Assembly (NCBI GenBank): GCA_963693285.1
Contig: OY848929.1
Coordinates: 560,501 to 624,500, forward strand
Length of the DNA stretch: 64,000 nucleotides
Direction: 5' to 3'
Source of the DNA: Xestospongia muta
Lineage: Eukaryota > Porifera > Demospongiae > Haplosclerida > Petrosiidae
Part shown: piece after piece, positions 46,075-57,200 of the stretch
Position numbering within the stretch: the first letter of the stretch is position 1
Layout: each line of letters opens with the position of its first letter
Program-made: the position numbers and the translations under genes
The notes under the pieces: model-generated
The model's database searches: none
What the model was told of the DNA's origin: nothing
The model's input: only the letters and a program-made list of their open reading frames with translations

Positions 46075-47897
46075 ATGGCTTTAGATAATCCTGATGTGGT
46101 AAGTGATCATATAGGTTTTAAAAGTCTCTATTGATATACTGTATGAATTAACTTCATTGAAAAAAATACTTATATTATTAGAAAGCAGTGATTGATGCAT
46201 TTGAAGGGCCTGTCTCTAAAGAAGGCTTAGAGGCAATGTCAAGAAAGCTCCGTGAACAAATGGAGATAGGGTTAGAGAAGGAAGATCATAATGGTGAAGT
46301 AAAAATGTTAATTACCTATGTCCATGATCTCCCCGACGGAAAAGAAGATGGTGATTTCTTAGCAATGGACCTAGGTTTGTTTGTTGTATGGTTTCCTCAG
46401 TAATTATAAAGTTATTGATCATAAAAGGTGGAACTAATTTCCGAGTCTTGAAGATTACTATTGATAGTGAGAAACAGGAGATATCTCAAGATGACCAGCC
46501 GGTCAAAATACCAGATGAAGTCAAGAAATCAGATGCAGTGACTCTCTTTAATTTTATTGCCGATGCTTTGATTCAGTTTGTACGAGAACGGAAAATCCAG
46601 CAGAAACTTCCACTTGGATTTACTTTCTCTTTTCCTGTTCACCAAACCGGTTTAACAGCTGGTACTCTCATCCAATGGACCAAAGACTTTACAGCTGATG
46701 GTGTTGTTGGTGAAGACATAATATCATTGTTACGTGCAGCAGTCAATAGGAGAAAGGTACAACCAGCAATAATAACTGTCTAGTTATAATTATATATTAA
46801 TTAGAGTCCGGATGATCTTGATATAGATATAGTAGCTCTTGTCAATGATACTACTGGTACTCAAATGGCTGTTGGTTATAGTGATCAGAATTGTCATGTC
46901 GGTGTTATCTTAGGAACAGGTCAGCCATTAACACATCTTTCTCTCCTTTACATTGTTAATAGGTTCTAATGCATGTTATACTGAATGGCTTGATGCTGTA
47001 AAGAAATTTAATGGTGTCAGGACCCTTTATGATAAAGTTGTTGTGAACATGGAATGGGGAGGATTTGGTGACAAGGGGTCATTGAGTGATGTTGTTACTA
47101 GATTTGATACAGCACTCGACAGTGAAATTGAAGTAAAAAACAAGAAAGAGCAAATGTAGGACATCTTCTTACAGTGTTTTCCTCTTGAGTGTGTGTGTGT
47201 GTGATTACCTCTCACTATATATCCATCCATCCATCCATTCCTTTCTCTATCCAATCTGATATTTTTGACTTAGTTATGAGAAGATGATTTCTGGCAAGTA
47301 CCTTGGTGAAATTGTCCGTCATGCTTTAAAGGAGCTCGTTCAAAAAGGTGTCCTATTTCAAGGAGAATCTTCCCCAGTACTGGATAAATTTGAAGGATTC
47401 ACAACTGTTTATGTTTCTACCATTGAAAAATGGTAACACACATACTGTAATATAGTACTCTCTTTTATCCTCTCTCTTCTGTAGTGATAGTGATGATCTT
47501 AGAAAATGTCGAGATGTTTTAGTCAATAAGTGTCAACTTAAATATGTTTCTGATGACGATTGTCGTATTGTACGTCGAGTATGCCAAGCTGTTTCCACTA
47601 GATCAGCTAGGCTGGCAGCAGCTGGAATTGTTACCATAGTAACCAAGATTGGAAAATGTCACAAGTGTACAGTGGCTATTGATGGCTCACTGTACAAATA
47701 TCATCCTGAGTTTAAATTTAAGTAAGTTTCTATTTAACGAGTTAACTATTTATTTGGGATTTATCTTTAGAATGAGGTCTGCTATTAATGAGCTGGCCCC
47801 TTGTAATGGAATCGTTATTAAGGAGTCAAGAGACGGTAGTGGACGTGGTGCAGCTGTGGTAGCAGCTGTTGCTTGTAGACTTGCAGCACAACAATAG
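46075..47897 (+). CDS. HK1: Hexokinase, single-unit (about 50 kDa) form, spliced
   Basis: The ATG at 46075 starts MALDNPDV, spliced to KAVIDAFEGPVSKEGLEAMS. Visible motifs are FLAMDLGGTNFRVLKI (phosphate 1), LPLGFTFSFPVHQTGL (sugar site, with V replacing the usual C), LVNDTTGTQMAVGY with the catalytic aspartate, VGVILGTGSNACYTEW, NMEWGGFGDKG, YLGEIVRHALKELVQKGVLF and the C-terminal lobe TIVTKIGKCHKCTVAIDGSL followed by YKYHPEF and SRDGSGRGAA. The stop is at 47895-47897. Exons sum to about 459 residues, one hexokinase unit, so it is a glucokinase-size enzyme rather than the duplicated 100-kDa vertebrate form. It phosphorylates glucose at the start of glycolysis. There is no N-terminal hydrophobic mitochondrial anchor. 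Confidence 0.93.
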
Positions 47898-48033
47898 TGA
47901 CTTTTTTACCTTTAATCATAATCATTATTAATATGATATTTCAGTTCAGTTGTTATAAATCTCTATACCAACCCACCCCCGCACTTAATGAGATAAAAGG
48001 AGGAGCTGTATAAAATAATAGTTCATTATTGCA

Positions 48034-48639
48034 ATGGCTGTACCTGGTAGAGCTGGCTTTAGTATTCTAGGAGATGAATCACTGGAGTTTTGGCGTGGTC
48101 CTATGGAATATATAGAGAAACGTAGATTACAATATGGCCACATCTTTCTAGGTCGTGTATTAAATAAACCAACCATTTTTTTAACCAGTAATGCAGCAGT
48201 TAAAGAATTATTGATAGGTAAGTAATAATAGTAAAGTACAATAGATTTATAATGACTTGTTTATAATGATAAGTAATGATATAGTCATGTCACTAGACTC
48301 CCTGCCATATTGGGGACATTTACAAGACTAGTTACTAGTGATCCAAAATTATATTGATGTTATATGTAGACTTGAGTATTTGGGTGCTTTCTCTCTGTAT
48401 GTGCAGATAAATGGAGTCATTTCACAATGGGATATCGTGAATTCATGTTTGATTTATTTGGAGAGAATCTCCTCTTTCTTGATGGTAAGTATTACTTACT
48501 GGCTTGTACATGATGTTCTGATAACAATGCTGATATATTGTACACTATAGGTGACACTTGGCAACAAGCTAGAGAGAAACTTGAGAGAGCATTTGATCAT
48601 AACAGTTTGAGTCAATCACTGGAGATGTGCAAACAGTGA

Positions 48640-48697
<58 letters not shown>

Positions 48698-50815
48698 ACG
48701 TGTCATGTAACAACAACTAATAGAAAGAGAGAGCAATAAAATCATCACATGATCAAAAAATACTTTAAACTCTTAAAAGTGTTATTTCATTTCTAAAACT
48801 TCTGTTGATCCCATTACCTTATTTAACAACCAATACAATTATATAAAGGGAAGTAATGATCATGTGGTTTTCTATGATCATGTGAGTTTCTATGATCATG
48901 TGAGTTTCTTAAATTTCTTTAGATTGATATCAGATCATTTTAAAGAGATACCATTAGGGTAAGACACTGTTAATTATTATTAATTAATATATAAATTGGT
49001 TGTTTTTTATTAGTTCAATTCCCATTGCTATAGTTGTTTTAATAACATCATATTATATATAACAGTCAGAATGTTACCTTAATACAATTATAAAATATAC
49101 AAATTATAGTGATTATTATAAGTTATTATATACTAATTATAGTTATTATAAGTTATTATATACTAATTAAAGTTATTATAAGTTATTTTATACTAATTAA
49201 AGTTATTATAAGTTATTATATACTAATTAAAGTTATTATAAGTTATATACTAATTATAGTTATTATAAGTTATTATATACTAATTATAGTTATTATAAGT
49301 TATTATATACTAATTAAAGTTATACTGGAAGGTGTACTAGAACATTCTTTTATTTTCTTACAGTGAACCTATTGTGGCTTATCAATATTTCAAAGCACTC
49401 ACAACACAGCTCTCTATTAAATTATTTCTCAGTCATCTTGTTACTGCTGATGAAGCTAAAGAAATATCAGAACTTATGACCACACACTGGCATGGTATTA
49501 TCTCTGTCCCTCTTAACATTAAAGTGCCTGGGTTGCTATGGAAATCAGGCTATGGAAAAGCAATTACTGCAAAGGTAAGCAACGATAATCAGATATGAGG
49601 ACAAACAGACAGTCATGTTGTACCAATATTTGTAAACTTAGTATTTTCTACTTTCATTATCCTAGTTGAAAGGTTTATCTTCCCATCAGAAACTAATATA
49701 TTAATAGCACTAGTTCCTTATAAGGGGACAAGATGATACAGCTGCTTGTAGTAATACTATTGTTATATTCCCATAGGAAAGATTACTGGAGATTATCAGT
49801 GAGAAATTAAAATGTCAACCTTCAGAGTAAGCAGTTAACTATGTCACATGATGGTCACATGATATCATTGGTAGGATTGCTTCTGGAGTAGAGGACAGTA
49901 ACAATGGTGACTTAGCAACAAGAAACATACTCTTGTTTATATCAGCCCTCATACCTAAGGCATTAGCTTCTTTGATGACATCTCTTGTTGTAGCACTTGC
50001 AAAACCAGAAAATGTACACACACACACTCACACACCCACAGTTATGTTATACTTTACTTACAGCTGTACCTTTAATAACTAATAGTATTATTACTGTTAT
50101 TGTTTATCCTTGTACAGATCAGATATCGTGAGTGTGTTCATGATGATGCTTTACTTGAAGAGGTTGTCTTAGAATGTCAAAGAATGTGGCCACCATTTCT
50201 AGGAGGAAGAAGAATATGTACTGAAGTAGGAATATAACTATTGTACTGATCACTAACCTTTCTCTCTTCTTCTCTCTCTCTAGAGTTGTACAATAGGTGG
50301 TTACACAATTCCTGAAGGTCATGGTGTAGCATATATATCACATATATCTAACAGAGATGAACTAATCTTCAAAGATCCAGACAAATTTAGACCAGAGAGA
50401 TGGAGAGATGAGTGAGTATTATGTACACAGATTGACTATATAAGACTTATCTCTTCTTATTGTTAAGGAACTTATCTGATAAAGATCTAATATGGACATA
50501 TGGCGGAGGTCCTAGGGCTTGTATTGGACGACACTTGTCAACAACAATACTTAAAGTAACTAGTTCATATATCATAATATTACAGCTGGATAATATTAGA
50601 TGTACTTCCTTTTATTTTAGGAATGGTTACGTCAATTATTAAGTACCTTACAGTGGGAGGTCACTGTCAATGAAGATACTCATTATAATATTTATAAAGT
50701 ACTCCCTGTCTTTAGACCTAGTGATGATATACATGTTATATTTACCTCACTAGCAGCTGCTACATCACATGATAACAATGATGTAATAACTACTGATATT
50801 AACACTGAATTATAA
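48034..50815 (+). CDS. Cytochrome P450, anchorless, atypical I-helix, spliced
   Basis: The ATG at 48034 gives MAVPGRAGFSILGDESLEFW, with no membrane anchor, and only 135 bp separate it from the hexokinase stop. Downstream exons include YREFMFDLFGENLLFLDGDT, the K-helix ExxR in EVVLECQRMWPPFLGGRRIC, the PERF-like DPDKFRPERW and the heme-ligand loop YGGGPRACIGRHLS with the cysteine. The I-helix reads LLFISALIPKALASLMTSLV and lacks the acid-threonine pair of monooxygenases. It ends VNEDTHYNIYKVLPVFRPSD with TAA at 50813-50815. Estimated length is about 436 residues. The heme site suggests an intact enzyme. The I-helix points to a non-monooxygenase (isomerase/dehydratase) type, reminiscent of CYP7/8 relatives, but the family is not certain. 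Confidence 0.85.
49101..49330. repeat. Minisatellite in P450 intron
   Basis: About seven copies of a roughly 30-bp AT-rich unit (TACTAATTATAGTTATTATA core). Directly visible. It produces periodic artefact ORFs. Confidence 0.9.
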
Positions 50816-51255
50816 CATACTCAGTTTTATTTGTTTTATAATTTATGTACATTATGTAAATTGGGATATTAGTGATCTAATTATATTTGTAATAATGAAC
50901 TTCTTCAAATCATTTTGTATTAAAAACACTTCAATAAGCTGTTTAGTAAACAGTTTATTTTAAAAGCATGTTTGATAAATTGTGTATTCAAGTTATCTAA
51001 TAGTTTTTCAACAGAAATATATATATATATATATTTCTGTAAATATCCAGTGAAAAATGTATTATTGTGCACACATAGCAACTGTATGTATGCCAAAAAT
51101 TTAGCAAAGTACACAAATCTATAATGACGTTAAAGGAGCATTTCCTCCATATCATTACTACCAGCACTACTCTGATACGTCATTGTTGACACTGCTATAA
51201 TATTACCTCTTACTCCCTCTCTCTCTGTGACAAGTTACTGTTAATCATTCTGACA
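50816..51255. other. Intergenic, contains perfect AT palindrome
   Basis: No coding exon is seen. A 30-bp perfect palindrome at 51011-51040 (ACAGAAAT, TA repeat, ATTTCTGT) lies in it. The last 100 bp carry the leader of the GIY-YIG gene, with a TCTCTCTCT-rich pyrimidine tract just upstream. Confidence 0.6.
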
Positions 51256-52146
51256 ATGAGCAAATCATCTTATGTGTCAACTGAAGACCAACTAAAGAGA
51301 AGCAAAGATAGTGCAAACGATGACAAAACTGTTGAAGTAAGTAGTGGAGCAATAGGTAATGAAACAGTCAAAAAAAAGGAATCAAGTAAAAACGACATAC
51401 AAGAATCAGAAAAATCTGAAGAGGCTCAATCACAAACAGGAAAAAGTTGCAGCAAAGATAACAAAGAGTTAACACCATCAACTCAAAAAAGCACAGAGAA
51501 AGAAAAACGATTTGCTCCAGTCCGGAAACTTTATTTTGAGTCTTACTCATCATTAGAAAAGGCAAGAGCTAAAATTAAAGAATATTTTGAAGAAGAAGAC
51601 TCATTACAATACTCAGATGATGTAATTTACAAATATTTTGAGAAAGACAATAAGGGGTTAGAATGGAGATTCTTGTTGGCAAAAATGCTCGAGGAGAGAA
51701 AATTAAAAAGAAAACCACTAACTATAAACCACTTAAAAAACCCTGGAATTTATTACTTGAAACTTCACCAAGATGTACATTTTCCAGATCCTCCAAATAC
51801 TAAAATACCTTGTCACTATGTTGGTCAAACAAAGGATGTTTATCAGCGGATCGGGGAACACCTACGTAAGAACTATGATAAAATTGATCAGCAACTTACA
51901 GCGTTTCCTCCTACAAAGTATAACTGGTCCTTACGTGTTGTTATGTTTAAGGAGATTCAAGATGATGTTGATGAGATCAAAGAACTACAAGCAGTCAAGG
52001 GAAATGAAGGTGAAGTATTAAAAGTATTGGAGAAAATAGCGATAATGGAAATGAAATCTCTTTATCCTAATGGTTATAATATTAGCCTAGTTATGCCAAC
52101 AAGCATAACATGTGTTGATTATGAGTTTACATTTAAAGAGAACTAG
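51256..52146 (+). CDS. Intronless GIY-YIG nuclease-domain protein
   Basis: One uninterrupted 296-residue ORF, unlike its spliced neighbours. Residues about 1-90 are charged and probably disordered. About 90-150 form a helical linker (SLEKARAKIKEYFEEEDSLQ). From about 165 the GIY-YIG core is visible: NPGIYYLKLHQD, then CHYVGQTKDVYQRIGEHLRK with the second tyrosine-glycine motif, the conserved arginine and a histidine. The end has LEKIAIMEMKSLYPNGYNIS, matching the glutamate and asparagine of the family. All catalytic positions are therefore present. GIY-YIG domains cut DNA in repair enzymes, homing endonucleases and some transposable elements. The source and target here are unknown. It has no reverse transcriptase nearby, so it is not a complete Penelope-like element. 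Confidence 0.75.
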   Translation: MSKSSYVSTEDQLKRSKDSANDDKTVEVSSGAIGNETVKKKESSKNDIQESEKSEEAQSQTGKSCSKDNKELTPSTQKSTEKEKRFAPVRKLYFESYSSLEKARAKIKEYFEEEDSLQYSDDVIYKYFEKDNKGLEWRFLLAKMLEERKLKRKPLTINHLKNPGIYYLKLHQDVHFPDPPNTKIPCHYVGQTKDVYQRIGEHLRKNYDKIDQQLTAFPPTKYNWSLRVVMFKEIQDDVDEIKELQAVKGNEGEVLKVLEKIAIMEMKSLYPNGYNISLVMPTSITCVDYEFTFKEN

Positions 52147-52361
52147 TAACTTTTTGTGCGCGATTTTTTTTATTTAGATTTATTTGAAACAAAATTTAAA
52201 AGGTATTATTAAGTTTAATTTTTCTATCATTAATGGACTATGTTTGAAATGTACTAATTATGGTTTTCTTTTTTAGGTTTATTTTTGAATGTTGAAAATT
52301 TAATTTCAAATCTATTGTTTGTTTTACATTTTACATAAAATTGAAGATAGATTTATAACAA

Positions 52362-54180
52362 TCAAGACAACTGACATACTTTATGATAATTATCAGGAGG
52401 TGTAACTGATGTCATATATTTACTGTACATGTCATAGTCACACATTTCATTACCACCACAAAATGGGAGGGTCACTACTTCTCCATTATATATTAACCTG
52501 ATAGCTGGTTTATTATCAGTAGTTTGATATAACTCAAATAACATCACAGAAGCATATGGAGGCCAAATATTTTTGTCTATTTGAAGAGCTACCAGTAACT
52601 GCATTACTAAAGTGAAGAAGACAATTAACAATTTTATCATGGACATTAATTATTGAACTGAACAAGTTTAATAAACTGGTTATACTGGTTTTATTTTATA
52701 CTACTTACGTGTTGTATCATGTGCAGAGTATAAATAAAACTTTTGAGCTCTCTCTCCATTAACAGAGGCATTTAAATTCTAAATGACAATCAGTAATAAA
52801 TTTGTCTGCCAATCCATCAAATTTTGACTACTCACACTCCAGATATTTCGAAGTAAAAATCCTATTCCAACACGAGCATTGTCTTGGATGGATGGATACT
52901 TGAAGGGTTGGTAATTTTGCCAGGTTACCTCTTGTAATATCTCCTGATATAGTTCCTCTGTCATACCAGTAGGCAATGATAAATTATGACAATAATGTGT
53001 GATAATACAGTCACAGAAATGATCGAAACTAACTTCATCTATATGAAGAGATCACATGACATAATATTGACAGTCACATGACCTTAAAATATTACATGGA
53101 GTCATGCAATCAATATATGTCCCATTATAAAACATGAGTATATTAATATTTAATTCAGCTGTTCCTATTGATAACAAGTAGTTAATAAACTTACCTACAG
53201 TAAATCCCACAGCTTTACTGATATTAGCTAACACTTGTTTAGTTATATTATTGATATGATCTAACCAAACTTTATCTTTAAAGAACTGGTCTCTGTACAT
53301 ACCATATTTGGGACATAACCTATGGATGGATGAATAGACAGACAAATGGATGGATGACAATTAAGGGATGGGTGTGGTTTTACTCACACAGGATTAGCTT
53401 CAATATCATCATACATTCTATCTCTTGTGTACAAAGGGACAAACTGAGTTTTACTGGAACCCTTATCGGGAGGAAACATACCCAATGTAATACTTTGAGC
53501 AGATTGCAGGGTCCGAGGTTCATCTACAATTAACAGTATATAATACATTAGCAACTCGGGGTTCTTACTATCACTTCGAATATATACTTCTGAAGGGTCC
53601 AGTGATGATTTCAGGAACCCTGTCTTTACATAGGCCATGTTAAGAGATTTACCATTTGCTAAATGTTGTGAATATCCGATTGATGTCAACTGACCCACTG
53701 AACAATTACCATTCATCACCTCTTCTTGTGGTAGAAAAACTAATAAAATAAATATTTACTTATTAACTTGTCCATTTATTAGGAAAGTTCTACGTCCATC
53801 CATCCATCCATCCATCTATCTATTTGTACCTTTCTCATATAGTCTAGGTATGCCGTTTGGGTACTCAGTTGGTGGCCAGTAAAGAGGTATTTCCCCATGA
53901 GTGAAATCACAACTCCATATACTATTATCACCAGGCCAACACTGTGAACCATCATAAGGTGTACGGTCGCCATGGCTACCATAACAACATGTGATATGCA
54001 TAGGTTTAGACATGTTTACCGTGTAATGGCAATAACTTGTTTGAGAATAACATTACTGGGAGGGGAAGGTACAGGCCATCCAGCTGAAATTAGTCCACAC
54101 TGATATCTTTCTCCAGATGGAGGAACACTATTGGTCAATGAGACAAGAAGCGAGGCTAAGACCAGAATAATTGACTTCAT
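52362..54180 (-). CDS. PXYLP1: Histidine acid phosphatase, PXYLP1-like, secretory, spliced
   Basis: The ATG at 54178-54180 gives the signal peptide MKSIILVLASLLVSLTNS. The catalytic RHGxRxP motif is split by an intron: VIAITR joins HGDRTPYDG. Further exons encode GQLTSIGYSQHLANGKSLNM, DEPRTLQSAQSITLGMFPPD, DRMYDDIEANPV joined to LCPKYG, ITHYCHNLSLPTG, and YLYSAHDTTLLVAL with the catalytic HD pair, then MLFELYQTT and RLIYNGEVVTLPFC. The stop is at 52362-52364. The CHNLSLP block and the IYNG.VVT end favour the PXYLP1 (2-phosphoxylose phosphatase) branch of the family, which dephosphorylates the glycosaminoglycan linkage in the Golgi. A general lysosomal acid phosphatase is the alternative. Introns carry GGAT repeats. 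Confidence 0.85.
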
Positions 54181-54290
54181 AATCACTTGAGTCTATCAAT
54201 AAAATTAAAGATATAATATTTTCTGAGCACATACTAGAACTTACCAGCCTAGCAAAACGTGACTTGTAGCAGTTTACACAAAATTTAATT
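54181..54290. promoter_or_regulatory. Putative bidirectional promoter, acid phosphatase (-) / multipass gene (+)
   Basis: 110 bp between the divergent starts, possibly longer if a downstream ATG of the multipass gene is used. Role inferred. Confidence 0.3.
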
Positions 54291-57200
54291 ATGTCAATAA
54301 ATGATGCAATAACTATGTCAACCAAGATGAAGCCCTTCTATGCTCTTCTCCTGTTGTGTATATTAGGAGGTCATTGTGGTGTCATAAATCTTCTAGATGA
54401 CAACAATCATACTTTAGACTATTATCTATGCGGTGAGCACCATGTCTTGGAGTCAGATACTATAATTATCCTTCAATCAAATATCACTCATTATATTCAA
54501 CCAAATAATAACAGCGTATGTCTGACCAGTAATATCTTCAATATTACAATAATGAGTGATAACCATCCAGCTACTGTACAATGTACTGGCCATCAGATCA
54601 TAAATAGACAAGGATTTGTATTTCATAATGTTACCAACTTGACCATTTTCAATATTAAATTTGAAGGATGTGGTGGGATCTTGACAAACCCGTTAGTCCA
54701 GTTTTTAAATGGTTCTGCTGACTCATACTTTTATTTTGGTGAATATCAACCAGCTGCTCTTGTACTTGACATGTGTACAGACCTCAGTGTATCAAATATT
54801 GAAATTATGGAATATTTAGGATTTGGTATGATATTATCAAATTCATATGGTGCTATTGCAATGGACAACATCACGATTCATAATCCTGTACCTTATGATA
54901 ATTTTACAAATAAAATGTTTGAGAAATACCTACCCTCTCTTGCCTCAGGTAGTGGGTTATTAATCTATTATCAAAAATTTAATGGTTCCACTTGCAATCA
55001 GATTGTATCAAATGCTAATATCAACATTTGCAGCTGCAATATTAGTGGTAGATTTAATTGGAATTATAATGGACATCTCATACAAACACTTACAGATATC
55101 ACTGAGGAAAATTATGTCGATATGCCATGGCCTGTGGTTGGTGCAGGTGGATTGACTGTGATTATTGTGGAAGCACGTTCAAATAACATTTCTTTGAATT
55201 TTTATGATCTTCATGTCACTAGAAATACAGGGTTCCAAGCAGGTGGTATCGTCTTGTTATATATTGATGTCTTAGTGTCCGTTATCACAATTAACAATGC
55301 TGTTATAAAAGGTAATTGTATTATTGATAATGATACCCACTACGATCTCCTTGGACAATCTGTTACCACATACTTTTTGTTCTTCAAAAATTCTCAATCG
55401 TACAGTTCTGACTATGATCTCAAATCACCTTTAACAATTACAAACAGCTCTTTTGGTGGTTTATCTCAACCTCAAGAATGCCTTGATGAAAACACACTAG
55501 GTAACTTCACTGAAATACTTGTAATCCAAATGCCTCAGGATGTCATAAATTATAATGTTGTCATTAGAGACAGTGTATTTAATGGAATGGTTGGTAGTCC
55601 TAATTTTGGGACAGGCATTGCATTTTATGCTTCCTCATTGTGGGGCTGTCTGTTTAAAAGGTCATTGAGTGTCCGACTTGAAAATATCACAGCCATTAAT
55701 TTTCAATGTTCTGTTCACAACAGCACCTGGTCTTGTTATAATGTAGGAGTGTTTGCATTTGTTCGAGTACTCAATGCTTCCTTTATTGGTGGTTGCTTTT
55801 TGAACAGTTCCAGTTCTTCTGTCATCTTTGCAAAATACAGTGATCTCTACTTGTCAGGTGAGCCAATATTTTGCAGAAACCAAGCAGAGACATTTGGTGT
55901 TATACGTCTAATAGAGGATACTTTTCTCTATTTCGTTGAACCGCTTCATGCTAAATTTGTTTCAAACAAAGCACTATTAGGAGCTGGTATTTATGCTGTT
56001 GAAGAGACTGTGACTCACTGTGTATTACAATATCTCCCTGAGAAATATTATGACATTAGCAATTACACTGATATGAATATCACTATAGAAATGAATGATA
56101 ACAAAGCAGAATTGGCAGGTAACTTTTTGTATGGCTCGCCCATTGAAAAGTGTGTGCTCTACCGTACCAATTTAGGTCCCAGTCTTGACATATCTCTTCT
56201 TATTAACAGCACTTTCAAGTCCACTAGTTCTGATGGACAAGATGTCTCGTCTATTCCATGGCTGATATGTTCCTGTACTCCAAAGGTCACTCCTCTCAAA
56301 TGTGAACAGCAGATGATTACCTCTTCGGCTCATCCTGGACAAATAATACAAGTTTCAGTAGCAGCTTTTGGTGTCCTTCAAAGAGCATCCACTTTTGCTT
56401 TAGTCACTGCTCAATTTTCTAATATTCCTTTGTCTGGCATCTTGGTATCTATACAGCCTGAAGAGGTTATTACACGTATTTCATCAGGACAATGTACCAC
56501 TTTGACATACACTATTAAACACTCCATTACAAATCTATCTAGCTATCCAGTAAATAACATTAGACTCGATTTAGCCCCGTATACTCAGACACCTCGGTTT
56601 CACATTGATTTAACTTTGTTGCCATGTCCACCTGGTTTCCATCCTGTTGATATGTCCTGTTGGTGTGAAACACTCTATGATAATCTTCATTTAGATTGGA
56701 ATTTACAAAATGGCTCTGTTTCCCGACCTCCTAATTCTTGGTTAGGTTTTGTCGATGAAAATAAAAATTATGGCTACTCTGCACAATGTCCACCAATGTA
56801 TTGTCATCCTGAAGTGTCCAGTGTCAGTCTGTCTGACCCTGATAGCCTCTGTTTTGGAGAGAGAACAGGTGTCCTCTGCGGACAATGCAAGGACAATTTC
56901 AGTTTGGTATTTGGCACACAAGAATGTCGACAGTGTTCCAATGCTTACTTAGCTACTATACTGGTGTATGCTGCGGCTGGTATCTTGCTAGTATTTCTCA
57001 TATTTTTGCTTCAGTTAACTCTTACAACAGGTACTATTAATGGACTCATTTTCTATGTTAATATCATAGGTACTACCGATGGCTATCTACTTGGTCATAG
57101 CAGATGTTTATCCTATTTGAGGATATTTATAGGATTATTAAACCTAAATTTAGGTTTTCCAATGTGTTTCTATAATGGTATGGATGAACTAGCTATGAGA

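Noticed and set aside
49109..49366. Periodic IIISYYILIKV ORF
   Set aside because: Produced by an AT-rich intron minisatellite of the P450 gene.
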